The notes under the pieces are model-generated. The model saw nothing but the letters and a program-made list of their open reading frames with translations, did no database searches and had not been told where the DNA came from. Of a stretch of 64,000 nt of DNA, positions 26,953 through 35,526 are shown in pieces. The stretch spans positions 27,616 to 91,615 of the forward strand of contig JAFSDV010000015.1 of NCBI GenBank assembly GCA_017436035.1. Reading direction: 5' to 3'. Positions within the stretch are counted from its first letter, which is position 1. Every line of letters starts with the position of its first letter. The position numbers and the translations under genes were made by a program. The stretch is from Oscillospiraceae bacterium. Lineage in GTDB: Bacteria; Bacillota; Clostridia; Oscillospirales; Oscillospiraceae.

Positions 26953-27525
26953 ATGCATATGAAAATATGGCAGCATTTCAAAACTGTTACAAAGCATCGC
27001 CTGTTGGTAATGGATGGCTGTTTTCGGGTCGGTCTTTATTGGCAGGGGCTGGTCCATGATCTTTCAAAATACACGCCGACTGAGTTTTGGAACGGTGTCC
27101 GTTATTATCAGGGGACACGAAGCCCCAACGCGGCAGAGCGGGAGGATAAGGGCTACAGCGCTGCGTGGATGCACCATAAGGGTCGCAACCGCCATCATTA
27201 TGAATACTGGACAGATATGAGTTTACAGACCAGAAATTATGAGTCTGTTCCCATGCCCAGAAAGTATTTGGTTGAGATGGTTATGGACCGTCGTGCTGCC
27301 TGTATGATCTATCAGGGTAAGGCGTATACGCCTGATTCTGCATTGACCTATTTTAACAAAAGCCGGGAAAAAGAATTGATGCATCCTCAGACAAGACAGG
27401 AGCTGGCGTATCTGCTGACTATGCTTCGGGACAGAGGTGAGCAGGAGACGTTTTCTTATATGCGCCAAGAGGTTTTGAAGGGGAAACCGTTCCCGTGGGA
27501 AGAACAGGAAGGGAAAGGGGTATAA
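26953..27525 (+). CDS. DUF5662 family protein
   Basis: 190 residues, soluble. Rich in conserved His/Trp/Tyr: HRLLVMDGCFRVGLYWQGL, HDLSKYTPTEFW, WMHHKGRNRHHYEYW, matching what I recall of DUF5662. The clustered histidines and aspartate (HDLSK, HHKGRN, HHYEYW) suggest a metal-dependent helical fold, but no activity is known to me. An ATG at 26959 is a second possible start. Monocistronic; tRNA-Gln follows. Confidence 0.75.
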   Translation: MHMKIWQHFKTVTKHRLLVMDGCFRVGLYWQGLVHDLSKYTPTEFWNGVRYYQGTRSPNAAEREDKGYSAAWMHHKGRNRHHYEYWTDMSLQTRNYESVPMPRKYLVEMVMDRRAACMIYQGKAYTPDSALTYFNKSREKELMHPQTRQELAYLLTMLRDRGEQETFSYMRQEVLKGKPFPWEEQEGKGV

Positions 27526-27591
27526 ATTTGTGAGATCCGGCAATACTAGTTGCAGCGGCGCAAAAAAATGCAAGTTTTGGGAAAATAATGC

Positions 27592-27619
27592 TTGACTTTT
27601 TTGTGAACTTGCGTATAAT
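27592..27619 (+). promoter_or_regulatory. Promoter of the tRNA-Gln gene
   Basis: TTGACT (27592-27597), 16-nt spacer, TATAAT (27614-27619), 18 nt before the mature 5' end. Confidence 0.75.
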
Positions 27620-27637
27620 AAAATTCGTCCGTGTGAT

Positions 27638-27711
27638 AGAGGATTAGTGTAACGGTAGCACACCGGACTCTGACTCCGTTTGCGGGGGTTCGAATCCCTC
27701 ATCCTCTGCCA
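27638..27711 (+). tRNA. tRNA-Gln (anticodon CTG), CCA encoded
   Basis: Full cloverleaf: acceptor AGAGGAT (27638-27644) with ATCCTCT (27701-27707), D arm GTGT-AACGGTA-GCAC, anticodon loop CTCTGAC with anticodon CTG reading CAG codons, T arm GGGGG-TTCGAAT-CCCTC, discriminator G, encoded CCA 27709-27711. The top pair of the anticodon stem is C-T (C27/U43), a mismatch. Single-gene unit with promoter and terminator. Confidence 0.96.
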
Positions 27712-27715
27712 AAAT

Positions 27716-27747
27716 AGACATTCTTCGCAAGAAGGATGTCTATTTTT
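27716..27747 (+). terminator. Terminator of the tRNA-Gln gene
   Basis: 11-bp stem AGACATTCTTC / GAAGGATGTCT (one T-G pair), loop GCAA, then ATTTTTA. The following AT-rich stretch 27748-27876 holds nothing recognisable. Confidence 0.88.
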
Positions 27748-27876
27748 ATATTTTGCTTAAACAAAGAATATTTGGAAAAATATAAAGCATTTTGCTGTAA
27801 ATACTGATAAAATTCTGTTGTATCAAGCAAATTTTTTGGTCTTTGTTACAAATATTAAGAAAATGTTTAGAAAGCA

Positions 27877-27905
27877 TTGAAAAAGTTACAATGTTGTAAT
27901 ATAAT
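27877..27905 (+). promoter_or_regulatory. Promoter of the YwaF-like gene
   Basis: TTGAAA (27877-27882), 17-nt spacer, TATAAT (27900-27905). Confidence 0.75.
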
Positions 27906-27937
27906 ACCAAACAGTCAATGGAAAGGAGAGAATTTCA

Positions 27938-28759
27938 TTGGACTTTTGGATAAGCGTTTTGCAGTTTTTAGACTTGAGTATGGAGAAACCTGAACCGTAT
28001 GGTGCGTTCCATCTGGTTTCGTTTGCGTTTTATATTTTGATGGCTGTTTTATTATGTGCAACACATAAAAAAGGCGATATGCGGCGGGTTCACCGTGTTG
28101 TGCAGATCACTGCAGTGGTTACGTTGATTCTGGAAATTTACAAGCAGATCAATTATGGATTTCGAGTGGTAGACGGTTCCATTGTTTTTGACTATGCGTG
28201 GTATGCATTTCCCTGGCAGTTCTGTTCTACACCGATGTATGTGGGACTTCTTGCCGCGGTGACACGAAGGGGTGCGTTCCATCGGTCCATGTGTGCATAT
28301 CTTGCTACATTTTCGGTATTTGCGGGCGTGTGCGTGATGTTCTACCCTATTACTGTATTTATCAGTACGATCGGCATCAACATTCAGACCATGTTCTGCC
28401 ACGGTTCGATGATCACCGTTGGCGTTTATCTGCTGTATTCCGGATATGTCAAGCTGGAGCATAAAACGATCCTGCGGGCTCTGCCGGTATTTTTAAGTGC
28501 AGTTGGGATTGCAATGGTGCTCAATGAGCTGGCAAATGTGACCGGACTGCTGGAAACAGATGAGTTCAATATGTTTTTTATCAGTCCTTACTGCGAACCG
28601 TCCTTGCCGGTATACAGCCTGATCCAGCCACTGCTTCCGTATCCGGTATGCCTGCTGATTTATGTAGGCTGTTTTACACTGGCTGCGTATCTGATTTTGT
28701 TGGCGGCAATGGGTATTTCCCGGTTGGGGAGAAAAAAGCCACAGCGTAATGCTGTTTAA
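27938..28759 (+). CDS. YwaF/TMEM164-like integral membrane protein
   Basis: 273 residues with six to seven transmembrane helices. The family signature is visible: an N-terminal FHLVSFAFY segment, a helix with LEIYKQ, AFPWQFCSTPMYVGLL with a Cys in the membrane, and MFCHGSMITVGV. This is the TIGR02206 (YwaF) family, distantly related to eukaryotic TMEM164, a lipid acyltransferase. The conserved Cys and His make an acyl-transfer role plausible, but this is unproven in bacteria. Start is TTG 27938, about 9 nt after AAAGGAGAG. Monocistronic. Confidence 0.78.
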   Translation: MDFWISVLQFLDLSMEKPEPYGAFHLVSFAFYILMAVLLCATHKKGDMRRVHRVVQITAVVTLILEIYKQINYGFRVVDGSIVFDYAWYAFPWQFCSTPMYVGLLAAVTRRGAFHRSMCAYLATFSVFAGVCVMFYPITVFISTIGINIQTMFCHGSMITVGVYLLYSGYVKLEHKTILRALPVFLSAVGIAMVLNELANVTGLLETDEFNMFFISPYCEPSLPVYSLIQPLLPYPVCLLIYVGCFTLAAYLILLAAMGISRLGRKKPQRNAV

Positions 28760-28785
28760 GGCGAAAGAAGCACCAAAATGCGTAT

Positions 28786-28821
28786 AAAAAGGACCGGGAG
28801 CAGTTGCTTCCGATCCTTTTT
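28786..28821 (+). terminator. Terminator of the YwaF-like gene
   Basis: Long stem AAAAAGGACCGGGAGC / GCTTCCGATCCTTTTT with one mismatch and one wobble pair, loop AGTT, U-rich 3' arm. Confidence 0.88.
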
Positions 28822-28875
28822 ATGTCTATACGCTAAAAAAATATCGAAAAAAGGAATATTTATCCCGGTGGACAG

Positions 28876-28903
28876 TTGATTTTTGCGGCAGAATCGCTAT
28901 AAT
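28876..28903 (+). promoter_or_regulatory. Promoter of metVF
   Basis: TTGATT (28876-28881), 16-nt spacer, TATAAT (28898-28903). The ~70-nt leader shows no S-box. Confidence 0.65.
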
Positions 28904-28978
28904 GATATTTGGAAAAAAGCGGCGGTATTTTCCGCTGAGAAGGAGATCCGTAACAAGACTGCGGAAGGAGAATTTTAC

Positions 28979-29629
28979 ATGATTATTACCCAAAAGAAAC
29001 CGATTGATGAAGTCATGGCGATGGTTGCCAATGCCAAGACCGTGGCGATTGTTGGCTGTAACAGTTGCGCAACTGCCTGCCAGACCGGCGGCGAGCCTCA
29101 GATTAAGGAACTGACACAGATTTTGGAGCAGGCAGGTAAGAAAGTCGTTGCTACAACGATCTGCGACTATTGCTGCATGAATCTGGGCGTGAAGTCGAAG
29201 ATGAAGGCGATCAATGCAGCTGACCCGGACTGCGTTATTTGTATGTCCTGCGGTGACGGTGTTCAGTGTGTGGCTAAAAACGCCAATAACAAGCCCGTTT
29301 ACCCCTCTAACAATACGATGTATCTGGGCGAAGCGGTCCGCTTCGGTGTTTGGGAAGAGTCTTGCCGCTTCTGTGGTGAGTGTGTGCTGGGCAAGACCGG
29401 CGCAGTATGTCCCATTACTCAGTGTGCCAAGAGTCTGGTCAACGGTCCTTGCGGCGGTCAGAAGAACGGAAAATGCGAAGTCAATCCGGAAAACGATTGT
29501 GCATGGATCAAGATCTACGAGCGTTTGCAGGCTACCGGCGAGTTGGCAAAGTTGACGGAAACAAAGGAAGACAAGGGTTATTCCAAGGTGGCATATCCCA
29601 GAACGATCAGCTTAAGGGGGAATAAATAA
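28979..29629 (+). CDS. metV: MetV-like methylenetetrahydrofolate reductase partner subunit
   Basis: 216 residues from ATG 28979 (preceded by GGAAGGAG); the longer frame from 28883 includes the promoter and is rejected. Cysteine-rich: GCNSCATACQTGG, CDYCCMNLG, CMSCGDGVQC, then CRFCGECVLGKTGAVCPITQC and GPCGGQKNGKCEV, matching the zinc/Fe-S MetV subunit of acetogen MetVF complexes. It feeds electrons to MetF for reduction of methylene-THF to methyl-THF. Stop and the metF ATG overlap by one base. Confidence 0.9.
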   Translation: MIITQKKPIDEVMAMVANAKTVAIVGCNSCATACQTGGEPQIKELTQILEQAGKKVVATTICDYCCMNLGVKSKMKAINAADPDCVICMSCGDGVQCVAKNANNKPVYPSNNTMYLGEAVRFGVWEESCRFCGECVLGKTGAVCPITQCAKSLVNGPCGGQKNGKCEVNPENDCAWIKIYERLQATGELAKLTETKEDKGYSKVAYPRTISLRGNK

Positions 29630-30552
29630 TGAGCATGTTGAAGGACGCTCTGGAATCCGGTAAGTTCGGCGTTACCGCTGAAATGGCACCCCCGAAGGGT
29701 TATGATTTTACAGAGCAAATGGAAGCAGCAGAGCTGCTGGCAGGAAAAGTACATGCAGTGAACGTAACAGACATGCAGTCTGCAAGCCTGAAGGCTTCCG
29801 GATTAGGTCTGTGCGTAAAGCTGAAGCAGGCAGGCGTAGAGCCGATCCTCCAGATCACCGGACGTGACCGGAACCGTATGGCGATCATGGGCGATGTGCT
29901 GTCTGCTGCCAGCTTTGGCATTGATACGATGCTGGCGTTGACCGGTGACCATCCTGTAGTTGGTGACTGTAAGGATTCAAAGCCTGTGTATGACCTGGAT
30001 TCTGTGGGTATTTTGAAGATGCTGACTAAGATGGAGCAAACCGGCTGCGACTGCGGCGGCAATGAGATTGCCGGCGGCGCACCGAAGTTCTACAAGGGCG
30101 CTTCTGTAACACCTGTTTATGAGCCGGTTTTCCTGCAGATCAACAAGCTGCGCCAAAAGGTTGAAAACGGTGCAATGTATGTCCAAACACAGGGCATCTT
30201 TGATTTGGATACCTTTAAGCGTTTTCTGGAGATGGTAGATAAGGCGGGTATCAAGACCCATATTATGGCTGGCATCATCCCCTTGAAGTCTGCCGGCATG
30301 GCTAAGTACATGAATGAGAATGTGCCCGGTATCGATGTTCCCCAGGATATGATCGACCGCTTGGCTGCTGCTGCGGCGGAGGGTAAGGAAAAGGGCGTTA
30401 AGGGTCTGCCCGGCAAGCTGGGCATTGAAATGGCGGCAGAGATGATCGCCAAGATCAGAGATGAGAAGCTGTGTGACGGTGTGCATATTATGGCCATCGG
30501 CGCAGAGAAGAATGTACCTGTTATTTTGGAGAAGGCCGGTATCTCTATCTGA
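29629..30552 (+). CDS. metF: Methylenetetrahydrofolate reductase
   Basis: 307 residues. FAD-dependent TIM barrel with AEMAPPKG at the start, VNVTDMQSA, QITGRDRNRMAIMGD, MLALTGDHPV and HIMAGIIPL. Makes 5-methyl-THF for methionine synthesis or a C1 pathway. Coupled to metV (TAATG). No other Wood-Ljungdahl genes lie in the window, though a 5-formyl-THF cyclo-ligase occurs at 58965. Confidence 0.94.
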   Translation: MSMLKDALESGKFGVTAEMAPPKGYDFTEQMEAAELLAGKVHAVNVTDMQSASLKASGLGLCVKLKQAGVEPILQITGRDRNRMAIMGDVLSAASFGIDTMLALTGDHPVVGDCKDSKPVYDLDSVGILKMLTKMEQTGCDCGGNEIAGGAPKFYKGASVTPVYEPVFLQINKLRQKVENGAMYVQTQGIFDLDTFKRFLEMVDKAGIKTHIMAGIIPLKSAGMAKYMNENVPGIDVPQDMIDRLAAAAAEGKEKGVKGLPGKLGIEMAAEMIAKIRDEKLCDGVHIMAIGAEKNVPVILEKAGISI

Positions 30553-30572
30553 GCGCATAGATGATTACGAGT

Positions 30573-30602
30573 AAGGCGGGATGGAACACCATCCCGCCTT
30601 TT
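30573..30602 (+). terminator. Terminator of metVF
   Basis: Perfect 12-bp stem AAGGCGGGATGG / CCATCCCGCCTT with loop AACA; the U tract is short (TTTT). Confidence 0.85.
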
Positions 30603-30606
30603 ACGC

Positions 30607-30635
30607 TTGCGTTTTTTATGGATACTCTGTATAAT
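30607..30635 (+). promoter_or_regulatory. Promoter of the aldo/keto reductase gene
   Basis: TTGCGT (30607-30612), 17-nt spacer, TATAAT (30630-30635). Confidence 0.65.
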
Positions 30636-30663
30636 AATTGTATAAAATTAAGGAGGAGCTGCT

Positions 30664-31671
30664 GTGGAATACAGAATTTTAGGTAAAACCGGACTTCGGA
30701 TCTCCCGGATCGGTTTGGGCGGCATCCCGATTCAGAGAATTGACGCAGAGGGGACAAAGAAGCTGATACGCTGTCTGATGGAGGAAGGGGTCAATTATAT
30801 TGATACCGCCCGGGGATACACGGTCAGTGAGGAATATTTGGGGTATGCACTGGAGGGTGTTCGTAACCGGTTTGTTCTGGCAACAAAGAGTATGGCACGC
30901 ACCAAGGAAGCTATGGCAAAGGATATCAATATCAGCCTGGAAAAGCTGCGTACAGATTACATTGACCTGTATCAGATCCATAATCCCACAATGAAGGAAC
31001 TGGAGCAGGTCCTCGCGCCAGGCGGCGCATTGGAGGCGCTGCTGGAAGCGAAGGCTGCGGGAAAAATCAGGCATATCGGCATCACGCTGCACTCGGTGCT
31101 GTTGTTTGAAAAGGCTGTGGAATATGATTGGGTAGAAACTATTATGTTTCCGTATAATATTGTTGAAACACAGGGTGAAGAGCTGATCGCTGCCTGCGCC
31201 GAAAAAAATATCGGATTTATCAATATGAAGCCGTTAGCCGGCGGCGCGTTGGATGATGCATCCGTTGCTCTGCGGTTTATTGCTGCAAATCCGAATATTA
31301 CAGTTGTAATCCCCGGAATGGCGGAGCAGTCGGAAATAGAACAAAATGTCCGGGCAGTATGTGATTGCTCACCGTTGACAGACCGGGAGCTTGAGAAAAT
31401 TCAACAGTTCCGGGATGTGCTGGGTACTCAGTTTTGCCGCCGCTGCAATTACTGTCAGCCCTGCAGTGCGGGGATTTCCATCTACAGCATGTTCCTTATG
31501 GAGGGTTATTACAATCGTTATGACCTGAAGCAATGGGCGACTGCCCGCTATATGGCGATGGAGAAAACGGCGTCAGACTGTATTGACTGCGGCGTGTGCG
31601 AAACCCGCTGTCCTTATAATCTGCCAATTCGGCAGATGCTTAAAAAGGTGGAGAAGCTGTTTGGAAAATAA
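30664..31671 (+). CDS. Aldo/keto reductase with C-terminal 4Fe-4S ferredoxin-like domain
   Basis: 335 residues from GTG 30664 after AAGGAGG. AKR barrel (~1-255) with catalytic Asp and Tyr in YIDTARGYTVSEEYLG, Lys in LATKSMART and His in LYQIHNP. The C-terminal ~80 residues carry CRRCNYCQPC and CIDCGVCETRCP, enough cysteines for two Fe-S clusters. This fused architecture is common in anaerobes; electrons may pass between clusters and a flavin or NAD(P)H partner, and the substrate is unknown. Monocistronic. Confidence 0.9.
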   Translation: MEYRILGKTGLRISRIGLGGIPIQRIDAEGTKKLIRCLMEEGVNYIDTARGYTVSEEYLGYALEGVRNRFVLATKSMARTKEAMAKDINISLEKLRTDYIDLYQIHNPTMKELEQVLAPGGALEALLEAKAAGKIRHIGITLHSVLLFEKAVEYDWVETIMFPYNIVETQGEELIAACAEKNIGFINMKPLAGGALDDASVALRFIAANPNITVVIPGMAEQSEIEQNVRAVCDCSPLTDRELEKIQQFRDVLGTQFCRRCNYCQPCSAGISIYSMFLMEGYYNRYDLKQWATARYMAMEKTASDCIDCGVCETRCPYNLPIRQMLKKVEKLFGK

Positions 31672-31708
31672 ATAGCTGTACACGGTTCCGGTATGCTTCC
31701 TGACGACA

Positions 31709-31746
31709 AAAACAGTACCCAGCTATGAAGCTGGGTGCTGTTTTTT
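31709..31746. terminator. Bidirectional terminator between aldo/keto reductase and ileS
   Basis: AAAACAG-TACCCAGCT / AGCTGGGTG-CTGTTTTTT with loop ATGA; A-rich on one side and T-rich on the other, serving both converging genes. Confidence 0.9.
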
Positions 31747-31749
31747 GTA

Positions 31750-34539
31750 TTAAATATCCAGATCCATCTGGGAGATGACAGCGGCGCAGCGGGGGCATAA
31801 GCCTTCGCTGTTGGCATTTTGTGTATGCATCCAGCAGCGGGGACACTTTTCTCCTTTTGCCTCGGAAACGCCGATGGACAGGGCGGGCAGGTTAACACCC
31901 TGACCGATTTCTGCACCGGACTCATGGCTGTCCCAGGTGCAGGCAGATACGATGCAGATCTCTGCCAGATTCAGATCCTTGCAAAGAGCAGGGATTGCGG
32001 CATCGTCAGTCATCAGTGTAACGTGGGCCTCCAAGGCTTTGCCGATACGCTTATCAGCACGGGCCTTTTCCAGTACGCTGTTCACATCCTGACGCAGCTT
32101 CATGATCAGTGACCATTTCTCCATAGCAGCATCATCCAAGGTATAGGAGGATAGGGCTTCAGGCATTTGATTCAGTAGTACATTGCGGGTGTCGTCCCCG
32201 TCACGATGGGGCATAGACTGCCAGATCTCGTCACAGGTGAATGCCAAAATGGGGGCGAACAGCTTTGCCATAGCATCCAAAATCAGGTACAGGGCAGTCT
32301 GTGCGGAACGGCGGCGAAGACCGTCAGCAGCCTCGCAATACAGGCGGTCCTTAATGATGTCCAAGTAGAAGCTGGACAGTTCAACAACACAGAAATCGTT
32401 CATTTCATGGGTAACAACATGGAATTCATAGTTGTTGTAAGCTTTCCGCACAGTGGCAATCAGGTGGTTTAGCTTAGTGAGTACCCACTTGTCCAGCTCT
32501 TCCATTTCTTCTGCGGGTGTGAGCAGATTGGGGTTAAAGTCGTTCAGGTTGCCCAGACAGTAGCGGGCGGTATTACGGAATTTCAGATAGTTCTGAGCAA
32601 TCTGCTTGAAGATCTCCTTGGAGCAGCGTACATCTGCGTGATAGTCAGAAGAAGCTGCCCACAGGCGAACGATATCTGCGCCGAAGTCCTTAATCAGGTC
32701 TGCCGGATCAACACCGTTACCCAGGCTCTTGTGCATAGCACGACCCTGACCGTCAACGGTCCAGCCGTGGGTGAGAACCTGCTTGAAGGGTGCGCCCTGA
32801 TCCAGTGCGCCTACGGACGTCAGAAGACTGGATTGGAACCAGCCCCGGTATTGATCCGCGCCTTCTAAATAAACATCAGCCGGCCACAGCTCGGGCGTTC
32901 TGTGCATTAGCGATGCATAATGGGTAGAGCCGGAATCAAACCAACAGTCCAGGGTGTCCTTTTCCTTGGTGAATTGACTGCCACCGCAGTGGGGGCAGGT
33001 AAAGCCGTCCGGAACAAGCTCCATTGCTTCCTTCTCAAACCAAATGTTTGAACCGTGCGCATCAAACAAAGCAGAGATCTTTTCGATGGATTCCGGTGTG
33101 GACACCGGCTTACCGCAATCGGAACAGTAGAAGACGGGGATCGGCAGACCCCAGCGACGCTGGCGGCTGATACACCAGTCTGCCCGCTCCCGGATCATAC
33201 TGATCATACGCTCACCGCCCCAGCCCGGGAACCACTGGACGTTCTCGATTGCCTCGATAGCCTGATCCTTAAAGGATTCCACTGAGCAGAACCACTGAGG
33301 TGTAGCCCGGAAGATTACGGGCTTCTTGCAGCGGTCGTGGTGGGGGTAGGAGTGCATGATGTTTTCGGAGGCAAAGAGCATACCGCTTTGCTCCATATCT
33401 GCCAAAATGATGGGGTTGGATTCTTCGGTTTTCAGACCGGCATATTTTCCTGCATAGTCTGTGTGACGACCGTAATCATCAACAGGGACGATCAGGTCCA
33501 TTCCGTAACGCATACAGGTCTGATAGTCATCCGCACCGAAGCCGGGAGCTGTGTGGACGCAGCCTGTACCGGAGTCCATGGTAACATATTCCGCGTTTAC
33601 CAGCCGACTGGTCTTCGGCAGGAAGGGGTGGTTGGCAGTCATATTCTCAAAGAAGCTGCCGGGGTAAGAAGCCAGAACCTCATAGCTTTCAAATCCGCCG
33701 ATGCCCATAACCTTTTCCAGCAGGGCTTCAGCCATAATATAGGTTTCGCCGTTTTCTGCCTTTACCAGTACATAGCTGTCCCGGGGGTGCAGGCAGATCG
33801 CCATGTTGCCGGGAAGTGTCCAGATGGTGGTGGTCCAGATCACGAAGAAGGCTTTGCGCAGGTCGAAGCCGGCAAGCTTGCCCAAGTCATCAGCTACGGG
33901 GAATTTTACATAGACAGAGGTACAGGGATCGTCCTGATACTCAATATCAGCTTCTGCAACAGCGGTGGCGCAGAAGGGGCACCAGGTTACAGGCTTCAGA
34001 CCCTTGTAGATGTAGCCCTTATCAAACATTCTGCCGAAGACCTTTACTTCCTGTGCTTCAAAGTGCTTGTCCATAGTGCGATAGGGGTTTTCCCAATCGC
34101 CCACAACGCCCAGACGCTTAAAGCCTGCCATCTGCTTTTGGATAAAGTCCTCTGCAAATTCCTCACAGGCCTTGCGGAATTCAGGAACGGACATGTCCTT
34201 GTTTAGCTTCTTCTTGGAATTCTCGATTGCCCGCTCAATGGGCAGACCGTGATTGTCCCAGCCGGGCACATAGGGGGTGTAATAGCCCATCATTGCATGG
34301 CTGCGGACAATAAAATCCTTCAGGGTTTTGTTCAAAGCGTGACCCATGTGGATGTAGCCGTTGCTGAAGGGAGGGCCATCGTGCAGAATAAAGGGGGGAT
34401 AATTCTTGTTTTTCTCCAGCATAGCCTGATACAGATCCTGTTCTTCCCAGCGGGCAAGCATACCGGGTTCCCGGGCGGGAAGGCCAGCCTTCATAGGAAA
34501 GTCTGTTTTTGGTGTGATGATTGTGTTTTTATACTCCAT
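31750..34539 (-). CDS. ileS: Isoleucyl-tRNA synthetase
   Basis: 929 residues from ATG 34539 (MEYKNTIITPKTDFPMKAG), which has GGAGG 7-8 nt upstream; extensions to 34593 run into the leader and are rejected. Class I signature HMGH in GYIHMGHALNK, a KMSKS-loop equivalent reading AMHKSLGN, WFCSVESFK and SRQRRWGLPIP in the body, and a C-terminal zinc ribbon CPRCW...CPRC. Charges tRNA-Ile in the cytoplasm and edits valine. Controlled by the T-box leader at 34574-34815. Confidence 0.97.
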   Translation of the reverse strand: MEYKNTIITPKTDFPMKAGLPAREPGMLARWEEQDLYQAMLEKNKNYPPFILHDGPPFSNGYIHMGHALNKTLKDFIVRSHAMMGYYTPYVPGWDNHGLPIERAIENSKKKLNKDMSVPEFRKACEEFAEDFIQKQMAGFKRLGVVGDWENPYRTMDKHFEAQEVKVFGRMFDKGYIYKGLKPVTWCPFCATAVAEADIEYQDDPCTSVYVKFPVADDLGKLAGFDLRKAFFVIWTTTIWTLPGNMAICLHPRDSYVLVKAENGETYIMAEALLEKVMGIGGFESYEVLASYPGSFFENMTANHPFLPKTSRLVNAEYVTMDSGTGCVHTAPGFGADDYQTCMRYGMDLIVPVDDYGRHTDYAGKYAGLKTEESNPIILADMEQSGMLFASENIMHSYPHHDRCKKPVIFRATPQWFCSVESFKDQAIEAIENVQWFPGWGGERMISMIRERADWCISRQRRWGLPIPVFYCSDCGKPVSTPESIEKISALFDAHGSNIWFEKEAMELVPDGFTCPHCGGSQFTKEKDTLDCWFDSGSTHYASLMHRTPELWPADVYLEGADQYRGWFQSSLLTSVGALDQGAPFKQVLTHGWTVDGQGRAMHKSLGNGVDPADLIKDFGADIVRLWAASSDYHADVRCSKEIFKQIAQNYLKFRNTARYCLGNLNDFNPNLLTPAEEMEELDKWVLTKLNHLIATVRKAYNNYEFHVVTHEMNDFCVVELSSFYLDIIKDRLYCEAADGLRRRSAQTALYLILDAMAKLFAPILAFTCDEIWQSMPHRDGDDTRNVLLNQMPEALSSYTLDDAAMEKWSLIMKLRQDVNSVLEKARADKRIGKALEAHVTLMTDDAAIPALCKDLNLAEICIVSACTWDSHESGAEIGQGVNLPALSIGVSEAKGEKCPRCWMHTQNANSEGLCPRCAAVISQMDLDI

Positions 34540-34573
34540 TGGATCTACCTCCATTGTATTATCTAATATAATT

Positions 34574-34815
34574 AAAAGACGCCTTTGTCTCAATTAAGAG
34601 ACAAAGGCGTTTATGTCCTCTGCGGTACCACTCTCATTCCGGTTTCCCGGCACTTTTAAACGCTGTATCGGGCGTACCCGGCGCAGCCTACTTTTGTTGA
34701 GTTCGGTGCGCCGCTCCGAGGTGATACAATGCATCCGTTCCTGCTGCCTTACACCGACCGGCAGCTCTCTGAAAGGAGAGGGGTGCGTGCTTGTCCTCAT
34801 CTAAGCGTAAATATG
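34574..34815 (-). promoter_or_regulatory. T-box riboswitch of ileS (isoleucine-specific)
   Basis: Read on the minus strand: Stem I starts near 34815 with an AGAGAGCTGCCGG distal segment. The specifier-loop strand ends GTATCACCTC, giving specifier codon ATC (34725-34723, isoleucine). The T-box core AGTGGTACCGC (34632-34622) would form the antiterminator. Then comes the terminator ACGCCTTTGTCTC / GAGACAAAGGCGT (34610-34579) with a CTTTT tail. Uncharged tRNA-Ile should block termination and switch on ileS. The leader begins directly after divIVA, so its promoter must lie within the end of that gene or transcription reads through. Confidence 0.93.
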
Positions 34816-34818
34816 AAC

Positions 34819-35496
34819 TTAATGATTTGTTACGTCGTAATTCGGTCCGAAACGCAGATTTGCAAATTTGCTGGTAGTTGTATCCGAAACAGGATGCTTG
34901 GGTTCTGCCTTGGGTGCATTTTCGTCGGCAGTACCGACCAGTGCTTCCAAATTCGCAGATATCTCATCTGCAACAGCAGCGGTCTTGGTATCAGCGCCTT
35001 CAATACGGTCATAGTCAAATACATTGGATTCAGGTCCCTTGGGACGGTTGGCTTCTTTGATCTGCTCTAATGTATCGATACAGGCGCGGATCTGATCCTG
35101 CAGCTGGGAAATCTTGGCTGCAGCAGCCTTTTTGGCTTCTTCAACCCGGGCGTTTTCGGCAGCAATCAGGGAATCGGCGTTTTTGGCATTTTCAGCCGCA
35201 GCGGCATTTGCCTCAGTCAGCATCTGGGTGCATTTAGCTTCAGCTTCCTTGACCATCATGTCACAGGTTTTCTGTGCGTTAACGATGGCGTCCTTCATGC
35301 TGGCTTCGTTGCTGCGGTATTCTTCCAGTTTGCTGACCAAAACCTTCATCTTGCTTTTCAGCAGTGCGTTTTCTTTATAAAGGGTGACATAGTCTTCCAG
35401 CAGGGGCTCCAGAAATTCATCTACAGCCTGCATATCGTAGCCGCCGAATGTTGCGCGGCCAAAGGAGACCTGCTCAATCTGTTGCGGTGTAAACAT
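34819..35496 (-). CDS. divIVA: DivIVA domain cell-division protein
   Basis: 225 residues. Starts MFTPQQIEQVSFGRATFGGYDMQAVDEFL, the DivIVA membrane-targeting region with the FGGYD core, then a long coiled coil (~40-150, Ala/Glu/Lys rich) and a low-complexity tail. Localises to negatively curved membrane at poles and septa and recruits partners. Immediately downstream of sepF, as in the ylm clusters of Firmicutes. Confidence 0.9.
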   Translation of the reverse strand: MFTPQQIEQVSFGRATFGGYDMQAVDEFLEPLLEDYVTLYKENALLKSKMKVLVSKLEEYRSNEASMKDAIVNAQKTCDMMVKEAEAKCTQMLTEANAAAAENAKNADSLIAAENARVEEAKKAAAAKISQLQDQIRACIDTLEQIKEANRPKGPESNVFDYDRIEGADTKTAAVADEISANLEALVGTADENAPKAEPKHPVSDTTTSKFANLRFGPNYDVTNH

Positions 35497-35526
35497 ATAG
35501 AAAGTCCGTCCTTTCTGATCTCTGGA

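Noticed and set aside
33337-34206. 289-codon plus-strand frame inside ileS
   Set aside because: Lies wholly antisense to the well-supported IleRS; no recognisable domain.
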